This document shows, piece by piece, positions 19,600 to 29,313 of a stretch of DNA of 64,000 bases (position 1 is the stretch's first letter; the number at the start of each line of letters is the position of its first letter). Location: NCBI GenBank assembly GCA_016281925.1, contig JAEEJP010000010.1, positions 29,050 to 93,049 on the forward strand. Direction: 5' to 3'. The notes below the pieces were generated by a model, which saw only the letters and a program-made list of their open reading frames with translations, had not been told where the DNA came from and did no database searches. The position numbers were made by a program, and so were the translations under genes. This DNA is from Methanomassiliicoccaceae archaeon. Lineage in GTDB: Archaea; Thermoplasmatota; Thermoplasmata; Methanomassiliicoccales; Methanomethylophilaceae.

Positions 19600-20895
19600 A
19601 TGATGGTGAAACCGGACGGATTCTTCGGAGTCACTATGGCCATAGAAGGCATCAGCGACTCTACCGTGCTGATGCACGGGCCGGAGGGATGCAGAAAGAA
19701 CCTATGGGCCCTTACGAACAAGGTCTATCCGCGCGCGGACAGATCCGTCAGCAGGATGACCCCGTACTATATGGGCAGCGCCAGGATCCCATGCACAGAC
19801 CTGGAATCAAGCGACTACATATACGGCGCGTACGACCGCGTATTCGACGCTCTGCGGTACATCAAGGAGCGCGATCCCCAGTTCGTCGCCGTAGTCTGCT
19901 CTCCCGGGGCATCCCTCATCGGAGACGACTGCGGCAAGGCGATAGAGGAGGCCGGCCTATCCGACAGAGCGATCGTGCTGGACGCCGACCTGAGCTCCAA
20001 GCCCATCAACGTCGGGATAGACCTGACTCTGACCGGAGTGCTGGAGAAGCTGGGCCAGCCCAAGGGCAGAACCAGGAAGGGCACCGCCGTGCTTCTGGGG
20101 AACCATGTTCTCCAGAAGGACTGGGAGTCCGTCAACGAGGAGATGTCGCGCATCCTGGGGCTGATGGGCATAGAAGTCATATGCTGCCTGGGAGCGGGCT
20201 CTTCCGTGAAGGAGATAAGGGATTCCGTGGAAGCGGAATTCGCCATCGCGGTATGTCCCGAATACGCTCTGATCACGGCCGACTACTACAGAGAGTCATA
20301 CGGTACGGTCCCGGTCGTCCCCGACTGCTCTCCGGTGGGATTCGAGGCTACGGACGACTGGATCAGGCTAGTGGCGGAGAAGACCGGGCACGATCCGTCC
20401 AAGGCTCTGGGATACGTGGACAGCATACGCAGGAAGGCCTACCGCCGCATGATGGCGGCAAGATTCGACACCGATGCCTTCTCGTTTTCGATAGACGCCG
20501 AGCCCTCGATATGCTATCCCCTGTCCAAATTCTTCTACGACAACCTCCAGATGGTGCCGAAGTGCCTGAAGTACGACGGCATCTCATACGGGCCGTCGGA
20601 AGCCCTGATGGAGAAGTTCCTGGACAGCATAGGGTGGTCCGGCGCCCTGGATGCCGATGTTCCGGATTATACGGAGATCCTGTGCGCCGACGGGAACACC
20701 GCCGATATGTACGCCAGATCCGGCCGCTGCCTCCGCGGGGTGGATCTGAGATTCCCTTCGATGATGAACGTGGAATTCCTGCCGCAGCCCCTGTTCGGAG
20801 CGGCTGGAACCCTGTACATCCTCGAGAGAGTGATCAACCGCTTCCGAGGCAGAACCATGGGATCGCAGACGGACGGAAGGAGCGTGAGAGGTTGA
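19600..20895 (+). CDS. Nitrogenase component 1-like protein (NifK/NifE-like)
   Basis: FFGVTMAIEGISDSTVLMHGPEGCRKN; FVAVVCSPGASLIGDDC; follows the NifHD fusion directly. Confidence 0.85.
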   Translation: MMVKPDGFFGVTMAIEGISDSTVLMHGPEGCRKNLWALTNKVYPRADRSVSRMTPYYMGSARIPCTDLESSDYIYGAYDRVFDALRYIKERDPQFVAVVCSPGASLIGDDCGKAIEEAGLSDRAIVLDADLSSKPINVGIDLTLTGVLEKLGQPKGRTRKGTAVLLGNHVLQKDWESVNEEMSRILGLMGIEVICCLGAGSSVKEIRDSVEAEFAIAVCPEYALITADYYRESYGTVPVVPDCSPVGFEATDDWIRLVAEKTGHDPSKALGYVDSIRRKAYRRMMAARFDTDAFSFSIDAEPSICYPLSKFFYDNLQMVPKCLKYDGISYGPSEALMEKFLDSIGWSGALDADVPDYTEILCADGNTADMYARSGRCLRGVDLRFPSMMNVEFLPQPLFGAAGTLYILERVINRFRGRTMGSQTDGRSVRG

Positions 20896-22064
20896 GCCCG
20901 CTGAAGCATCGGCCCGCGCCCCAACCAGACACCGACGAAGGCTTCCGCGCGGAATACAGAAGCTACATTTGGCGCAAGGTGCTGTTCATAGCATTCCTGG
21001 CGGCCGCCATGTTCATCCTTCTGGGATACTCTGTGACCGTAAGCGGAAGGGACATGACGTTCTGGGACGGAATCATGGCGATCGCCGACCGCATCATGGG
21101 CGTGACCTATGACAGGGCAGAGGAGCCGGTCAAGTTCTGGAACGACTATATCGTATGGAACAGCACCATGCCACGCGTCCTCGGAGCTGTCGTATGCGGA
21201 GCCGGCCTGGCGGTGTGCGGCGCGGCCATGCAGGTGGTTCTGAACAACCCCCTGGCCGAGCCTTACACGCTGGGAGTGTCCTCTGGAGCGGTGTTCGGCG
21301 CATGCCTGGCCATAATACTGGGATTCTCCTTCGGAAGCATCGGCACATACGGCATAATCGGCAACGCTTTCATCTTCGCCCTGGTTCCGTGCGCGGTCGT
21401 CATCGTTCTGGTCGGGGTGATGAAAGGGATATCCCCGGTCACTATGATCCTCGCAGGGACGGCCATATCGTACTTCTTCAGCGGCCTGACCACGCTCATG
21501 ATGGTAAGAACCGACGACGACACCCTTACATCGTCCTTCCGCTGGCAGATCGGCAGCCTTGCGGACATCGGCTGGAACAGCATCTGGGTGATCTTCGCCG
21601 GAACGGCGGTCTGCACGGCCGTGCTCATGATGACGACGAAGTACCTCAACGCGCTGGCCCTCGGAGATAGATCCGCAACGAGCCTGGGTGTCGATGTGAA
21701 CAAAGTACGCTACACGATTCTGATCGTCTCCTCGCTGATGGTCGCCGTCATCCTTTCGTTCACGGGGATCATAGGGTTCATCGGACTGCTGGCCCCTCAT
21801 ATGGTCAGATCCATCCTGGGCGCGGACAACAGGTACGTGATCCCGGCGTCCATGCTCCTGGGACCGGTGATTCTCCTGTTCGCCGATACGATATCGAGAT
21901 TCCTGGCAGAGGTGGATCTGCCCGTGGGGATCGTCATGATGTTCGTCGGTTCGCCGATATTCCTGTACATACTCCTCGGAAGGCGCGGAAGGAGGGTGAT
22001 GTACCGATGCTCAGATATGCCGGATCGGACGGCGGCGTCAAGGCCTGCTACCGCTCATTCCTGA
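20892..22064 (+). CDS. FecCD/BtuC-type ABC transporter permease (TTG start overlapping upstream stop)
   Basis: STMPRVLGAVVCGAGLAVCGAAMQVVLNNPLAEPYTLGVSSGAVFGA; IIGFIGLLAPHMVR. Confidence 0.92.
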   Translation: MSPLKHRPAPQPDTDEGFRAEYRSYIWRKVLFIAFLAAAMFILLGYSVTVSGRDMTFWDGIMAIADRIMGVTYDRAEEPVKFWNDYIVWNSTMPRVLGAVVCGAGLAVCGAAMQVVLNNPLAEPYTLGVSSGAVFGACLAIILGFSFGSIGTYGIIGNAFIFALVPCAVVIVLVGVMKGISPVTMILAGTAISYFFSGLTTLMMVRTDDDTLTSSFRWQIGSLADIGWNSIWVIFAGTAVCTAVLMMTTKYLNALALGDRSATSLGVDVNKVRYTILIVSSLMVAVILSFTGIIGFIGLLAPHMVRSILGADNRYVIPASMLLGPVILLFADTISRFLAEVDLPVGIVMMFVGSPIFLYILLGRRGRRVMYRCSDMPDRTAASRPATAHS

Positions 22065-23083
22065 GAAGGCAGAAGCTTATCTGCATCGGGTTCCTGGTGC
22101 TGGCCGCCCTGTGCGTCATAGTGCTGTACGGTTTCAGCAACAATGCGAGCCAATCATATTGGACATCCTATTCCGTGCTGGGGCACCACCTGTTCGGGAC
22201 GGAGGCGCCTCCGGGGAAGTTCACGGACATGATCTTCTGGGACAGGCTTCTTCCCAGGGCCATCAACGCCGCTTTCGTGGGCGGGGCCCTCGCCATCGGC
22301 GGATGCGTGATGCAGATAGTGTTCCGCAACCCTCTGGCCGACCCTTACACGACTGGGATTTCCTCCGGAGCGGGGTTCGGAGCTACCATAGCCATAGCTA
22401 TGGGGATCTCTCTGGTCCCCGGCCTGACCGGAGACTGGGCCGTCATAGCCAACGCGTTCATTCTGTCCCTGGTGCCGGCGGCCGCCATGGTAGCGGTCAT
22501 GATGTTCAGGAAAACCTCCCCTGCGGAGCTGATCCTGGTCGGAATAGGCATCATGTACTTCTTCGGAGCGGCTTCGACGGTATTCATGCTCTGGGCGAAT
22601 CCTTCGGATCTGTCCGGAGCGTTCAGATGGGGGCTCGGACACCTTGAAAGCGTAGGATGGGACAACATGCCAGCGATCGTGGGGACGACGGTGATAGGCA
22701 GCGCCCTCATCCTGCTTATGTCCGACAGGCTCAGCATAATGAATTCGGGGGACAGGGGAGCGTTCACCATGGGGGAAGACCCCGACAGGGTCCGTTTCGT
22801 CTGCCTTCTGCTAACCTCGATGATGGTGGCCGTGGTGGTCGCCTTCACCGGAACCATCGGATTCGTCGGGATCGTGGCGCCCCATCTGGTGCGCCTCACG
22901 ATGGGGACCAACACCCGCTACATGCTCCTGGGATCGTTCGCGGTCGGAGCCGTCCTTCTGGTGGCTTCGGATGCGCTCGCAAAGGTGCTGGCGCTCCCGG
23001 TCGGAGTGATAATGTCGGTGGTCGGAGGGCCGCTGTTCCTGTTCATACTGGTCAAACAGTACAAACGCGAGCATTTCGTCTGA
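22007..23083 (+). CDS. FecCD/BtuC-type ABC transporter permease, second copy
   Basis: LPRAINAAFVGGALAIGGCVMQIVFRNPLADPYTTGISSGAGFGA; TIGFVGIVAPHLVR. Confidence 0.92.
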   Translation: MLRYAGSDGGVKACYRSFLRRQKLICIGFLVLAALCVIVLYGFSNNASQSYWTSYSVLGHHLFGTEAPPGKFTDMIFWDRLLPRAINAAFVGGALAIGGCVMQIVFRNPLADPYTTGISSGAGFGATIAIAMGISLVPGLTGDWAVIANAFILSLVPAAAMVAVMMFRKTSPAELILVGIGIMYFFGAASTVFMLWANPSDLSGAFRWGLGHLESVGWDNMPAIVGTTVIGSALILLMSDRLSIMNSGDRGAFTMGEDPDRVRFVCLLLTSMMVAVVVAFTGTIGFVGIVAPHLVRLTMGTNTRYMLLGSFAVGAVLLVASDALAKVLALPVGVIMSVVGGPLFLFILVKQYKREHFV

Positions 23084-23141
23084 ACAGATCCCACAGTCTC
23101 TCATGACATCAGCCTGCGCTCTGAGCAAAAACTGATTTCGG

Positions 23142-23162
23142 TATTCCTAAACTTTTTAGAAA
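23142..23162. promoter_or_regulatory. Candidate operator TATTCCTAAACTTTTTAGAAA
   Basis: TTCCTAAA-CTT-TTTAGAAA inverted repeat; 10-mer TATTCCTAAA shared with the flavodoxin promoter (16461-16470). Confidence 0.4.
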
Positions 23163-23180
23163 CCAGAAAGGTGAGATCAA

Positions 23181-26100
23181 ATGAATGCGAAAATAATAGC
23201 GGTCGCTGCGGCCGCCATAATAGCCGTGGCGGCCATAGGAGCGTTCCTGCTCCTTCAGAACAGCGACAGCAAGGAGGCTGCCGAGTCTGCCGATGGACGC
23301 CTCCATATCTTCGGCAACGCGAACAACGACGATTATCTGAACGCGGATGACATGGCCTTCATCAAGGACATCATCAGCAAAAACAGCGACGGCGACAGCT
23401 CCAACGATGTCGGCTGGAAGACAGAATATCCTTATGCTGACGCCAACCACGACGGGAAGCTGGATTCGAGCGATGCCGCCGCGGCACAGGCTCTGGCCGA
23501 CCGCAGAGAAGGCACGACCGTCTACTTCGTCGACGGCAACGACGAGGTCAAGAGCATAGAATATCCCGTAAAGAGCATATGCGTCCTCGGAACCGCGACG
23601 TTCACCGCGGCCCAGTCCCTCGGACTCTCCGACATGGTGCACGGACGCAGCGGCACCTCCCAGACCAACGACGTCATCTACAAGGACATCTGGGCAAAGC
23701 CGGCTGTCAGCTCTACTATGGTGGACTTCGATCTGTCCCTTTTCTCCAACGTCGCGGATAAGGTCCCCGGCGGCATCGACGCCATAATCCAGAACAACGG
23801 CGGTATGGGCGCGCCAATAGACGCCGAGACCGCCGCAGAGCTGGAAAAGCTCGGCACCCGGACCATCACCATGAAATTCGACGTGAAAGGCGAAGAAGAC
23901 AGCTACCTCACCCTCGGATTCCTCTGCGGCGCCGACAGCAGGGCAAAGAAAGTGGTCGGAATCATGGACGACGTCTACTCCAATGTGGGCAAAGCCGTCA
24001 GCAGTGCGGGATCTAAGCCTTCCGTGCTCTGCTGCTGGGTAACCGGAAGCATGGGGACCGGATTCTACGCATCCTCCCAGGCATCAGTGTCCGCTTTCAT
24101 CCCTGCCGCAGGCGGAAATCTTATAGAGATCCCCGACGGAAGCATGGACATCACATCCGGAACCGTAGGAATCCTGGACGACAGATACAACGGCGACTAC
24201 ATCCTCGCTCCTGTGAGAACTTCCGTCAGCTATCTCGACGGCAGGGATGGCTGGAAGTCCGTCTGGGAGAACACCACCGGAAGCGCCAGCACCCTGTCCC
24301 TGATGGACGCCTGCCCCGACAGGACTTTCCTGTTCATGTACGGGATGCCGTTCATCTGCAAGGTCGCGTACGCGCTCGAATCTATGTACGGAAGCTACGT
24401 GGTTTCCGGATACGGCGACAGCGTCAACCAGAAATGGGTCGAGATGTGCTACATCCAGAACCTCGGGAGCGGCTATAAGGTCTCCGAACATGGATTCTGC
24501 ATCGGGAAGAAGGATTTCGGCGGGCAGTCCGGCGATGCCGTGACCGCCGCATCCATATCCATGTATTCCGGCGATGCCGAAATCAGGGTCGGCGACTCCA
24601 AGCTCCTCTCGTATGTGACCTCCCCGGCAGGCTCCAAGGCCGCCGGAAGCACTGTGTGGACATCCAGCGACACCTCGGTGGCCACGGTCGACGCGGGAAC
24701 CGTCACGGGGATATCGGCAGGAACCGCGACAATAACCCTCACCATCGGGAGCCTCAGCACCGAATGCACCGTAACAGTCGTCGGCGACAGCATCAAGGAC
24801 TACTCCAAAACCGTCTGCGATGCCGATGCCGACAAGATCGCATCCGCGTTCGCGAACAGCTACAGAGGCGTCTTCGGAACCTATGCTCTGGATCCGGGAG
24901 CCACCTCCAAGCATGCCAGCGTCTCCGCCGCCAGCGGAACCAGGACTTTCACCATCGTCTTCGACGGCAATGCCGAGGCCGCATCCATGTACAGGGATGC
25001 CGTGGACAGCGGCGCCATAGAAGCTCCCCTGGGGATGCCCGGGGAATCCGTGAGCGAATGCCCCTACAGCGGATTCTTCGACGGATTCTGCGGATACAAG
25101 CATGAAGCATCCTCTATGTCGGCTTTCACCGCCCTCAAATTCGCCGCTTACGTCGGCAACGTATTCATCAACGGTTATGACTCCTGGCAGTACCGCCCCT
25201 CCGCGCTGGCTACCGGCTCCGAGATCGACGAGTTCCTCGGCGCCATATCCAAGGCTGTCGCGGATCCAGAAGGCTCCGGCACCATCTCTCCCGGGAACAG
25301 CGCCAAGGACATCGCTTCCGCTTTCGTTTCCGGGTACGGTTCAGGAGCCTTCGGAACCTATGCCACCGACGAAACATCGACCGATTCCAGAGCCACTGTA
25401 AGCGCTACCGTCGGAAAGAGGATCGTCACCATGGCGTTCAGCATCAATCCCGCGGCCGATGTGCTGTATCGGAAGGCGGTCTCATCCGGCGAGATCGAAG
25501 CCCCTCTGGGAATGCCCGGAGAAGTCTCTTCAGAATTCGCCTACGGCGGCGCTTTCGACGGATTCTGCGGATACAAGCACGAAGCCTCCGCGATGGCCAA
25601 ATTCACTGCGTTCAAATTCGCCGCATATAGAGGCGACGTATTCGTGGACGGATACACAGCATGGCAGTACCGTGCCGGCGGCATCGCATCCGATGCCGAG
25701 ATAGCCGAGCTGCTCGGCTCGGTGGCCAAGGCTGTCGGCGCTGCCGGTTCGGGAGGCGGTTCAGAACCTGCGGCGATCGCAATATCAGACGCGTCCGTGG
25801 ACCTGGTCGCCGGAGATTCCGCAGAAATCACAGCATCGGCCAGCGACGGCTCCGCCATCTCCTGGTCCTCCAGCGACGAAACTGTAGCGACCGTTTCCGG
25901 AGGGATGGTCACTGCTGTCGCATACGGCTCGGCAGTCATCACGGCCTTTTCCGGAAACCTCAAGGCCGAATGCGCCGTGAACGTCATGCCTGACACCGCC
26001 GTCGATGCCGGAGCGGACAAGGTCGCAAAATCCTTCGCGGATTCATACGGGACCGGCCTCTTCGGGACCTACGCAGCCGGATCCGGCTCCGACGGAAAAT

Positions 26101-26909
26101 TCGCCACCGTCACCGATGGATCCCACTATTTCCGCATCCTCGGAGACAGCGATCCGGACGGTCTTTACGAAATCCTCTCTTCGGCCGTCGGCGACAAGCC
26201 GGATACGTACGGAAACGGGCCCAAAACCGATCTCGACCTCTCCGGATACGGGTTCGACAATTCCTGCGCCTGCGTCTACGCAGTCAACATGGGAGGGGCA
26301 ATGACCTGGATGTACTTCGCAGTGACCCAGGGGTGCATAGCTGTCGACGGAACCCTGAAGATCCAGTCGTACCGCGGAGCCCCTTCTGAGGCTCTGTTCG
26401 ACGGATTCTTTACCGCTCTGAAGTCCGCCATGGATTCCCAGACAGCCGCGGACGCAGATGCGGACGGCGCCGCTGCCGCGTTCATCTCCGCATACTCGGC
26501 ATCATCCGCCTTCGGAAAGATGTCGGCGGACAGCAGAAACAACGGCGTGTTCGCGGCGGCCTTGTTCGAGACCGGTTCCAGAGTGGCTCCGACGACCGCA
26601 GTGACTTTCTGCGGATGCACCGACGCTTCCGAACGCTTCGAAAAGGCGAAATCTGCGATAGATTCAATGATCACGGAGATGGGGATGCCGGCTGCCGAAG
26701 TCTCCACGGAAGCCTCCTTCGACGGGTTCTGCGGGAAGGCGGTCAACATGCCTATGGGAACCTCCCCGTTCACCATGCTGTTCTTCGCGGCCTGGGAAGG
26801 GGATCTGTTCGTGGACGGGTACAGCTCCTACCAGCTCCACAGAAATGCCGCGGCTGATTCCGATGAGATAGACGCGATGATATGCGCCTTGGCCTCCGCT
26901 TTGAACTGA
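23181..26909 (+). CDS. Multidomain ABC substrate-binding protein: TM anchor, dockerin-like pair, metallophore-binding domain, Big_2 domains, four copies of an uncharacterised Cys-containing repeat
   Basis: GNANNDDYLNADDMAFIKDII / ADANHDGKLDSSDAAAAQAL; Big_2 STVWTSSDTSVATVDAGTVTGISAGTATITLT and AISWSSSDETVATVSGGMVTAVAYGSAVIT; repeats with FDGFCGYKHEAS.M..FTA.KFAAY. Confidence 0.88.
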   Translation: MNAKIIAVAAAAIIAVAAIGAFLLLQNSDSKEAAESADGRLHIFGNANNDDYLNADDMAFIKDIISKNSDGDSSNDVGWKTEYPYADANHDGKLDSSDAAAAQALADRREGTTVYFVDGNDEVKSIEYPVKSICVLGTATFTAAQSLGLSDMVHGRSGTSQTNDVIYKDIWAKPAVSSTMVDFDLSLFSNVADKVPGGIDAIIQNNGGMGAPIDAETAAELEKLGTRTITMKFDVKGEEDSYLTLGFLCGADSRAKKVVGIMDDVYSNVGKAVSSAGSKPSVLCCWVTGSMGTGFYASSQASVSAFIPAAGGNLIEIPDGSMDITSGTVGILDDRYNGDYILAPVRTSVSYLDGRDGWKSVWENTTGSASTLSLMDACPDRTFLFMYGMPFICKVAYALESMYGSYVVSGYGDSVNQKWVEMCYIQNLGSGYKVSEHGFCIGKKDFGGQSGDAVTAASISMYSGDAEIRVGDSKLLSYVTSPAGSKAAGSTVWTSSDTSVATVDAGTVTGISAGTATITLTIGSLSTECTVTVVGDSIKDYSKTVCDADADKIASAFANSYRGVFGTYALDPGATSKHASVSAASGTRTFTIVFDGNAEAASMYRDAVDSGAIEAPLGMPGESVSECPYSGFFDGFCGYKHEASSMSAFTALKFAAYVGNVFINGYDSWQYRPSALATGSEIDEFLGAISKAVADPEGSGTISPGNSAKDIASAFVSGYGSGAFGTYATDETSTDSRATVSATVGKRIVTMAFSINPAADVLYRKAVSSGEIEAPLGMPGEVSSEFAYGGAFDGFCGYKHEASAMAKFTAFKFAAYRGDVFVDGYTAWQYRAGGIASDAEIAELLGSVAKAVGAAGSGGGSEPAAIAISDASVDLVAGDSAEITASASDGSAISWSSSDETVATVSGGMVTAVAYGSAVITAFSGNLKAECAVNVMPDTAVDAGADKVAKSFADSYGTGLFGTYAAGSGSDGKFATVTDGSHYFRILGDSDPDGLYEILSSAVGDKPDTYGNGPKTDLDLSGYGFDNSCACVYAVNMGGAMTWMYFAVTQGCIAVDGTLKIQSYRGAPSEALFDGFFTALKSAMDSQTAADADADGAAAAFISAYSASSAFGKMSADSRNNGVFAAALFETGSRVAPTTAVTFCGCTDASERFEKAKSAIDSMITEMGMPAAEVSTEASFDGFCGKAVNMPMGTSPFTMLFFAAWEGDLFVDGYSSYQLHRNAAADSDEIDAMICALASALN

Positions 26910-26990
26910 GACTTCCAAAAACCTCTTTATAAACTCTTTACCCGTCTGTTCCGGCGGGAACCACACGCCAGGCAGGCATACGGTGATAAA

Positions 26991-27773
26991 ATGCGCATAA
27001 TGATAAACGGCATAGATTTCGCATACGGAAGCGTCCCGGTTCTGCATAACATAACTGCGGACCTTACAGGGCCCAGATTCGTGTCCATATTGGGCCCCAA
27101 CGGCGTAGGGAAGTCCACTCTGATCCACTGCATCAACAAGATACTCTCCCCGACCGCCGGGACCGTCATGCTGGACGGCAGGGATGTCTCCGGCATAAGC
27201 ATCAAAGAAATGGCTAAACTGGTCGGTTATGTGCCGTATTCTGCCAACGATACATTCCCTCTGAGCGTGGTGGACACCGTTCTGATGGGGAGGCACCCCT
27301 ACAGCAAATGGGGCACTCTGGATAAGGACCTGGACATCGTCCACGATACCCTGAACATGCTGGGGATATCTCATCTGGCTATGCGTTCGTTCAGCGAGCT
27401 CTCCGCCGGGCAGCATCAGAAGGTCATGCTCGCAAGGGGCCTCGTGCAGGAGCCGGAGGTCCTGCTCCTGGACGAGCCCACCTCCAATCTGGATGTGAGG
27501 CACCAGCTGGACGTCACCAAGATGCTCAAGAAGCTCACCGAGGAGAAGAACATCCTTGTGATCATGATAAGCCACGACATAAACATCGCTGCGAAATACT
27601 CCGACGAGATAATCATGCTCCACGGGGGCTCCATCTACGCTGTAGGGACTCCGGAAGAAGTGATCAACGAGGAAAACCTGAGGGTGGTTTATCAGGTGGA
27701 GTCCAAAGTCATCGTGGACGACGGGCGTCCGCATGTCATACTCAGGGACGCCGTCCCGATGTGCGGCGATTGA
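26991..27773 (+). CDS. FecE/BtuD-type ABC transporter ATP-binding protein
   Basis: GPNGVGKSTLIHCINKI, LSAGQHQKVMLARGL, LLLDEPTSNLD; close homolog of 4715..5494. Confidence 0.93.
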   Translation: MRIMINGIDFAYGSVPVLHNITADLTGPRFVSILGPNGVGKSTLIHCINKILSPTAGTVMLDGRDVSGISIKEMAKLVGYVPYSANDTFPLSVVDTVLMGRHPYSKWGTLDKDLDIVHDTLNMLGISHLAMRSFSELSAGQHQKVMLARGLVQEPEVLLLDEPTSNLDVRHQLDVTKMLKKLTEEKNILVIMISHDINIAAKYSDEIIMLHGGSIYAVGTPEEVINEENLRVVYQVESKVIVDDGRPHVILRDAVPMCGD

Positions 27774-27975
27774 AACACGGATGCCGCATGGAAACGCTTT
27801 GCCGATGCCGCTTCTCCGAGACATAGCTGAAGCGGCTGCGGCGCGGCGCGCTTCATAGACATTCCGAGTGCCGCCGGAGACTCCGCGGAACCGATCCCGG
27901 CGAAGACTGCCTGCCTCTTCCGGCGGGAATCTCCGGAAATGGCCGGCGCCGGAAAACCTGGAAGCACCTGCCTGT

Positions 27976-29304
27976 TCAGACAGGGAAAAACCCGCCTCTT
28001 CGGCGGGAAGAATTTTGGCTGCTCCGGACTGATCGGAGGCGGAATTTGGATATGCCGGGGAACACAGCCTTCGAACCGAGATCCTCCTCTATCCTGAGGA
28101 GGCGGTTGTATTTGGCGGTCCTCTCCCCGCGGGCCGGAGCCCCGGTCTTGATCTCTCCCGAGCCCCATCCGACCGAAAGGTCTGCGATGGTGGTGTCTTC
28201 CGATTCCCCGGACCTGTGGGAGACGACGACGTTGTAGCCGTTCCTGAAGCTGAGCTCCGCCGCATCCTGGGATTCGGTGACCGTGCCGATCTGGTTGACC
28301 TTGAGCAGAAGAGCGTTGGCCGCGCCCATTTCGATTCCGCGGGCGAGACGCCTGCTGTTGGTGACGAAAAGATCGTCCCCCACGATCTGGACGTGCTTCC
28401 CGACCTTCTTCGTGAACTCGGCTGTGGTCTCGAAATCGTCCTCCTGGAACGGATCCTCGATGCTGACGAGAGGATGGTCCCCGACAAGGCCCTCGTAATG
28501 GTCGAGAAGCTCCCCGGGGGACAGATCCATCCCGTCCACGGAATAGACGCCGTCATGATGGAACTCGGAGGACGCCGCGTCGATGGCGAGGAAAACCTCC
28601 TTCCCAGGGACATATCCCGCATCTGATACGGCTTCGACTATTGTGGAGAGGGCTTCGTCCACGGTGCCGACCGGCGGGGCGAAGCCTCCCTCGTCCCCGA
28701 CGTTTATGGATCCTGCGCCGTACTTCGACTTCAGGATTGATTTCAGATGCATGTATACCTCGGAGGACATCCTGAGGCATTCGGAGAAGGACTTGGCCCC
28801 GGCGGGGATGATCATGCACTCCTGGATCTTCAGATTCCCTCCGGCGTGCTTACCGCCGTTGATGATGTTGAGCATGGGCACCGGAAGGGTGACGTGGTTG
28901 CCGCCGATGTGCTCGTAGACGGGGATGCCTTCGCAGGCGGCCCCGGCCTTCGCCGCGGCGAGAGAGACCGCGACGGTGGCGTTTCCGCCGAGCCTCGACT
29001 TGTTCTCCGTGCCGTCGAGCTCTATCATGGCTTCGTCTATGGCCCTCTGGTCAGCGGGATCCATCCCTACGATGCGCCTCGCGATCTCGCCGCGGACGTT
29101 CTTGACGGCTTTGGAAACGCCTCTTCCGCCGTATCTGGAACCTCCGTCGCGCAGTTCCAGGGCCTCCCACGAACCTGTGGAAGCGCCCGACGGCGCTATC
29201 GCGGATATTCTGCGGCCAGCGACTGTGATCTCCGCTTCGACGGTAGGGTTTCCCCTGGAATCGAGGACTTCCCTTGCCCATACTTTCTCAATCTGCATAA
29301 TCAA
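27976..29304 (-). CDS. eno: Enolase
   Basis: VWAREVLDSRGNPTVEAE; GGKHAGGNLKIQECMIIP; SIEDPFQEDD; VSHRSGESEDTTIADL. Confidence 0.97.
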   Translation of the reverse strand: MIMQIEKVWAREVLDSRGNPTVEAEITVAGRRISAIAPSGASTGSWEALELRDGGSRYGGRGVSKAVKNVRGEIARRIVGMDPADQRAIDEAMIELDGTENKSRLGGNATVAVSLAAAKAGAACEGIPVYEHIGGNHVTLPVPMLNIINGGKHAGGNLKIQECMIIPAGAKSFSECLRMSSEVYMHLKSILKSKYGAGSINVGDEGGFAPPVGTVDEALSTIVEAVSDAGYVPGKEVFLAIDAASSEFHHDGVYSVDGMDLSPGELLDHYEGLVGDHPLVSIEDPFQEDDFETTAEFTKKVGKHVQIVGDDLFVTNSRRLARGIEMGAANALLLKVNQIGTVTESQDAAELSFRNGYNVVVSHRSGESEDTTIADLSVGWGSGEIKTGAPARGERTAKYNRLLRIEEDLGSKAVFPGISKFRLRSVRSSQNSSRRRGGFFPV

Positions 29305-29313
29305 CCCTCTTAG

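Noticed and set aside
19689-20880. Long overlapping plus-strand ORF (RRLHIRRVRPRIRRS...) antisense/alternate to the NifK-like gene
   Set aside because: Arg/Pro/Gly-rich low-complexity translation typical of a shadow frame in GC-rich coding DNA; only the portion after ~20892 is a real permease.
17253-20895. Calling the nitrogenase-like genes a nitrogen-fixation operon
   Set aside because: No nifB, nifEN, nifI or molybdenum genes nearby; H-D fusion and BchL-like motifs fit a nitrogenase-like reductase better than N2 fixation.
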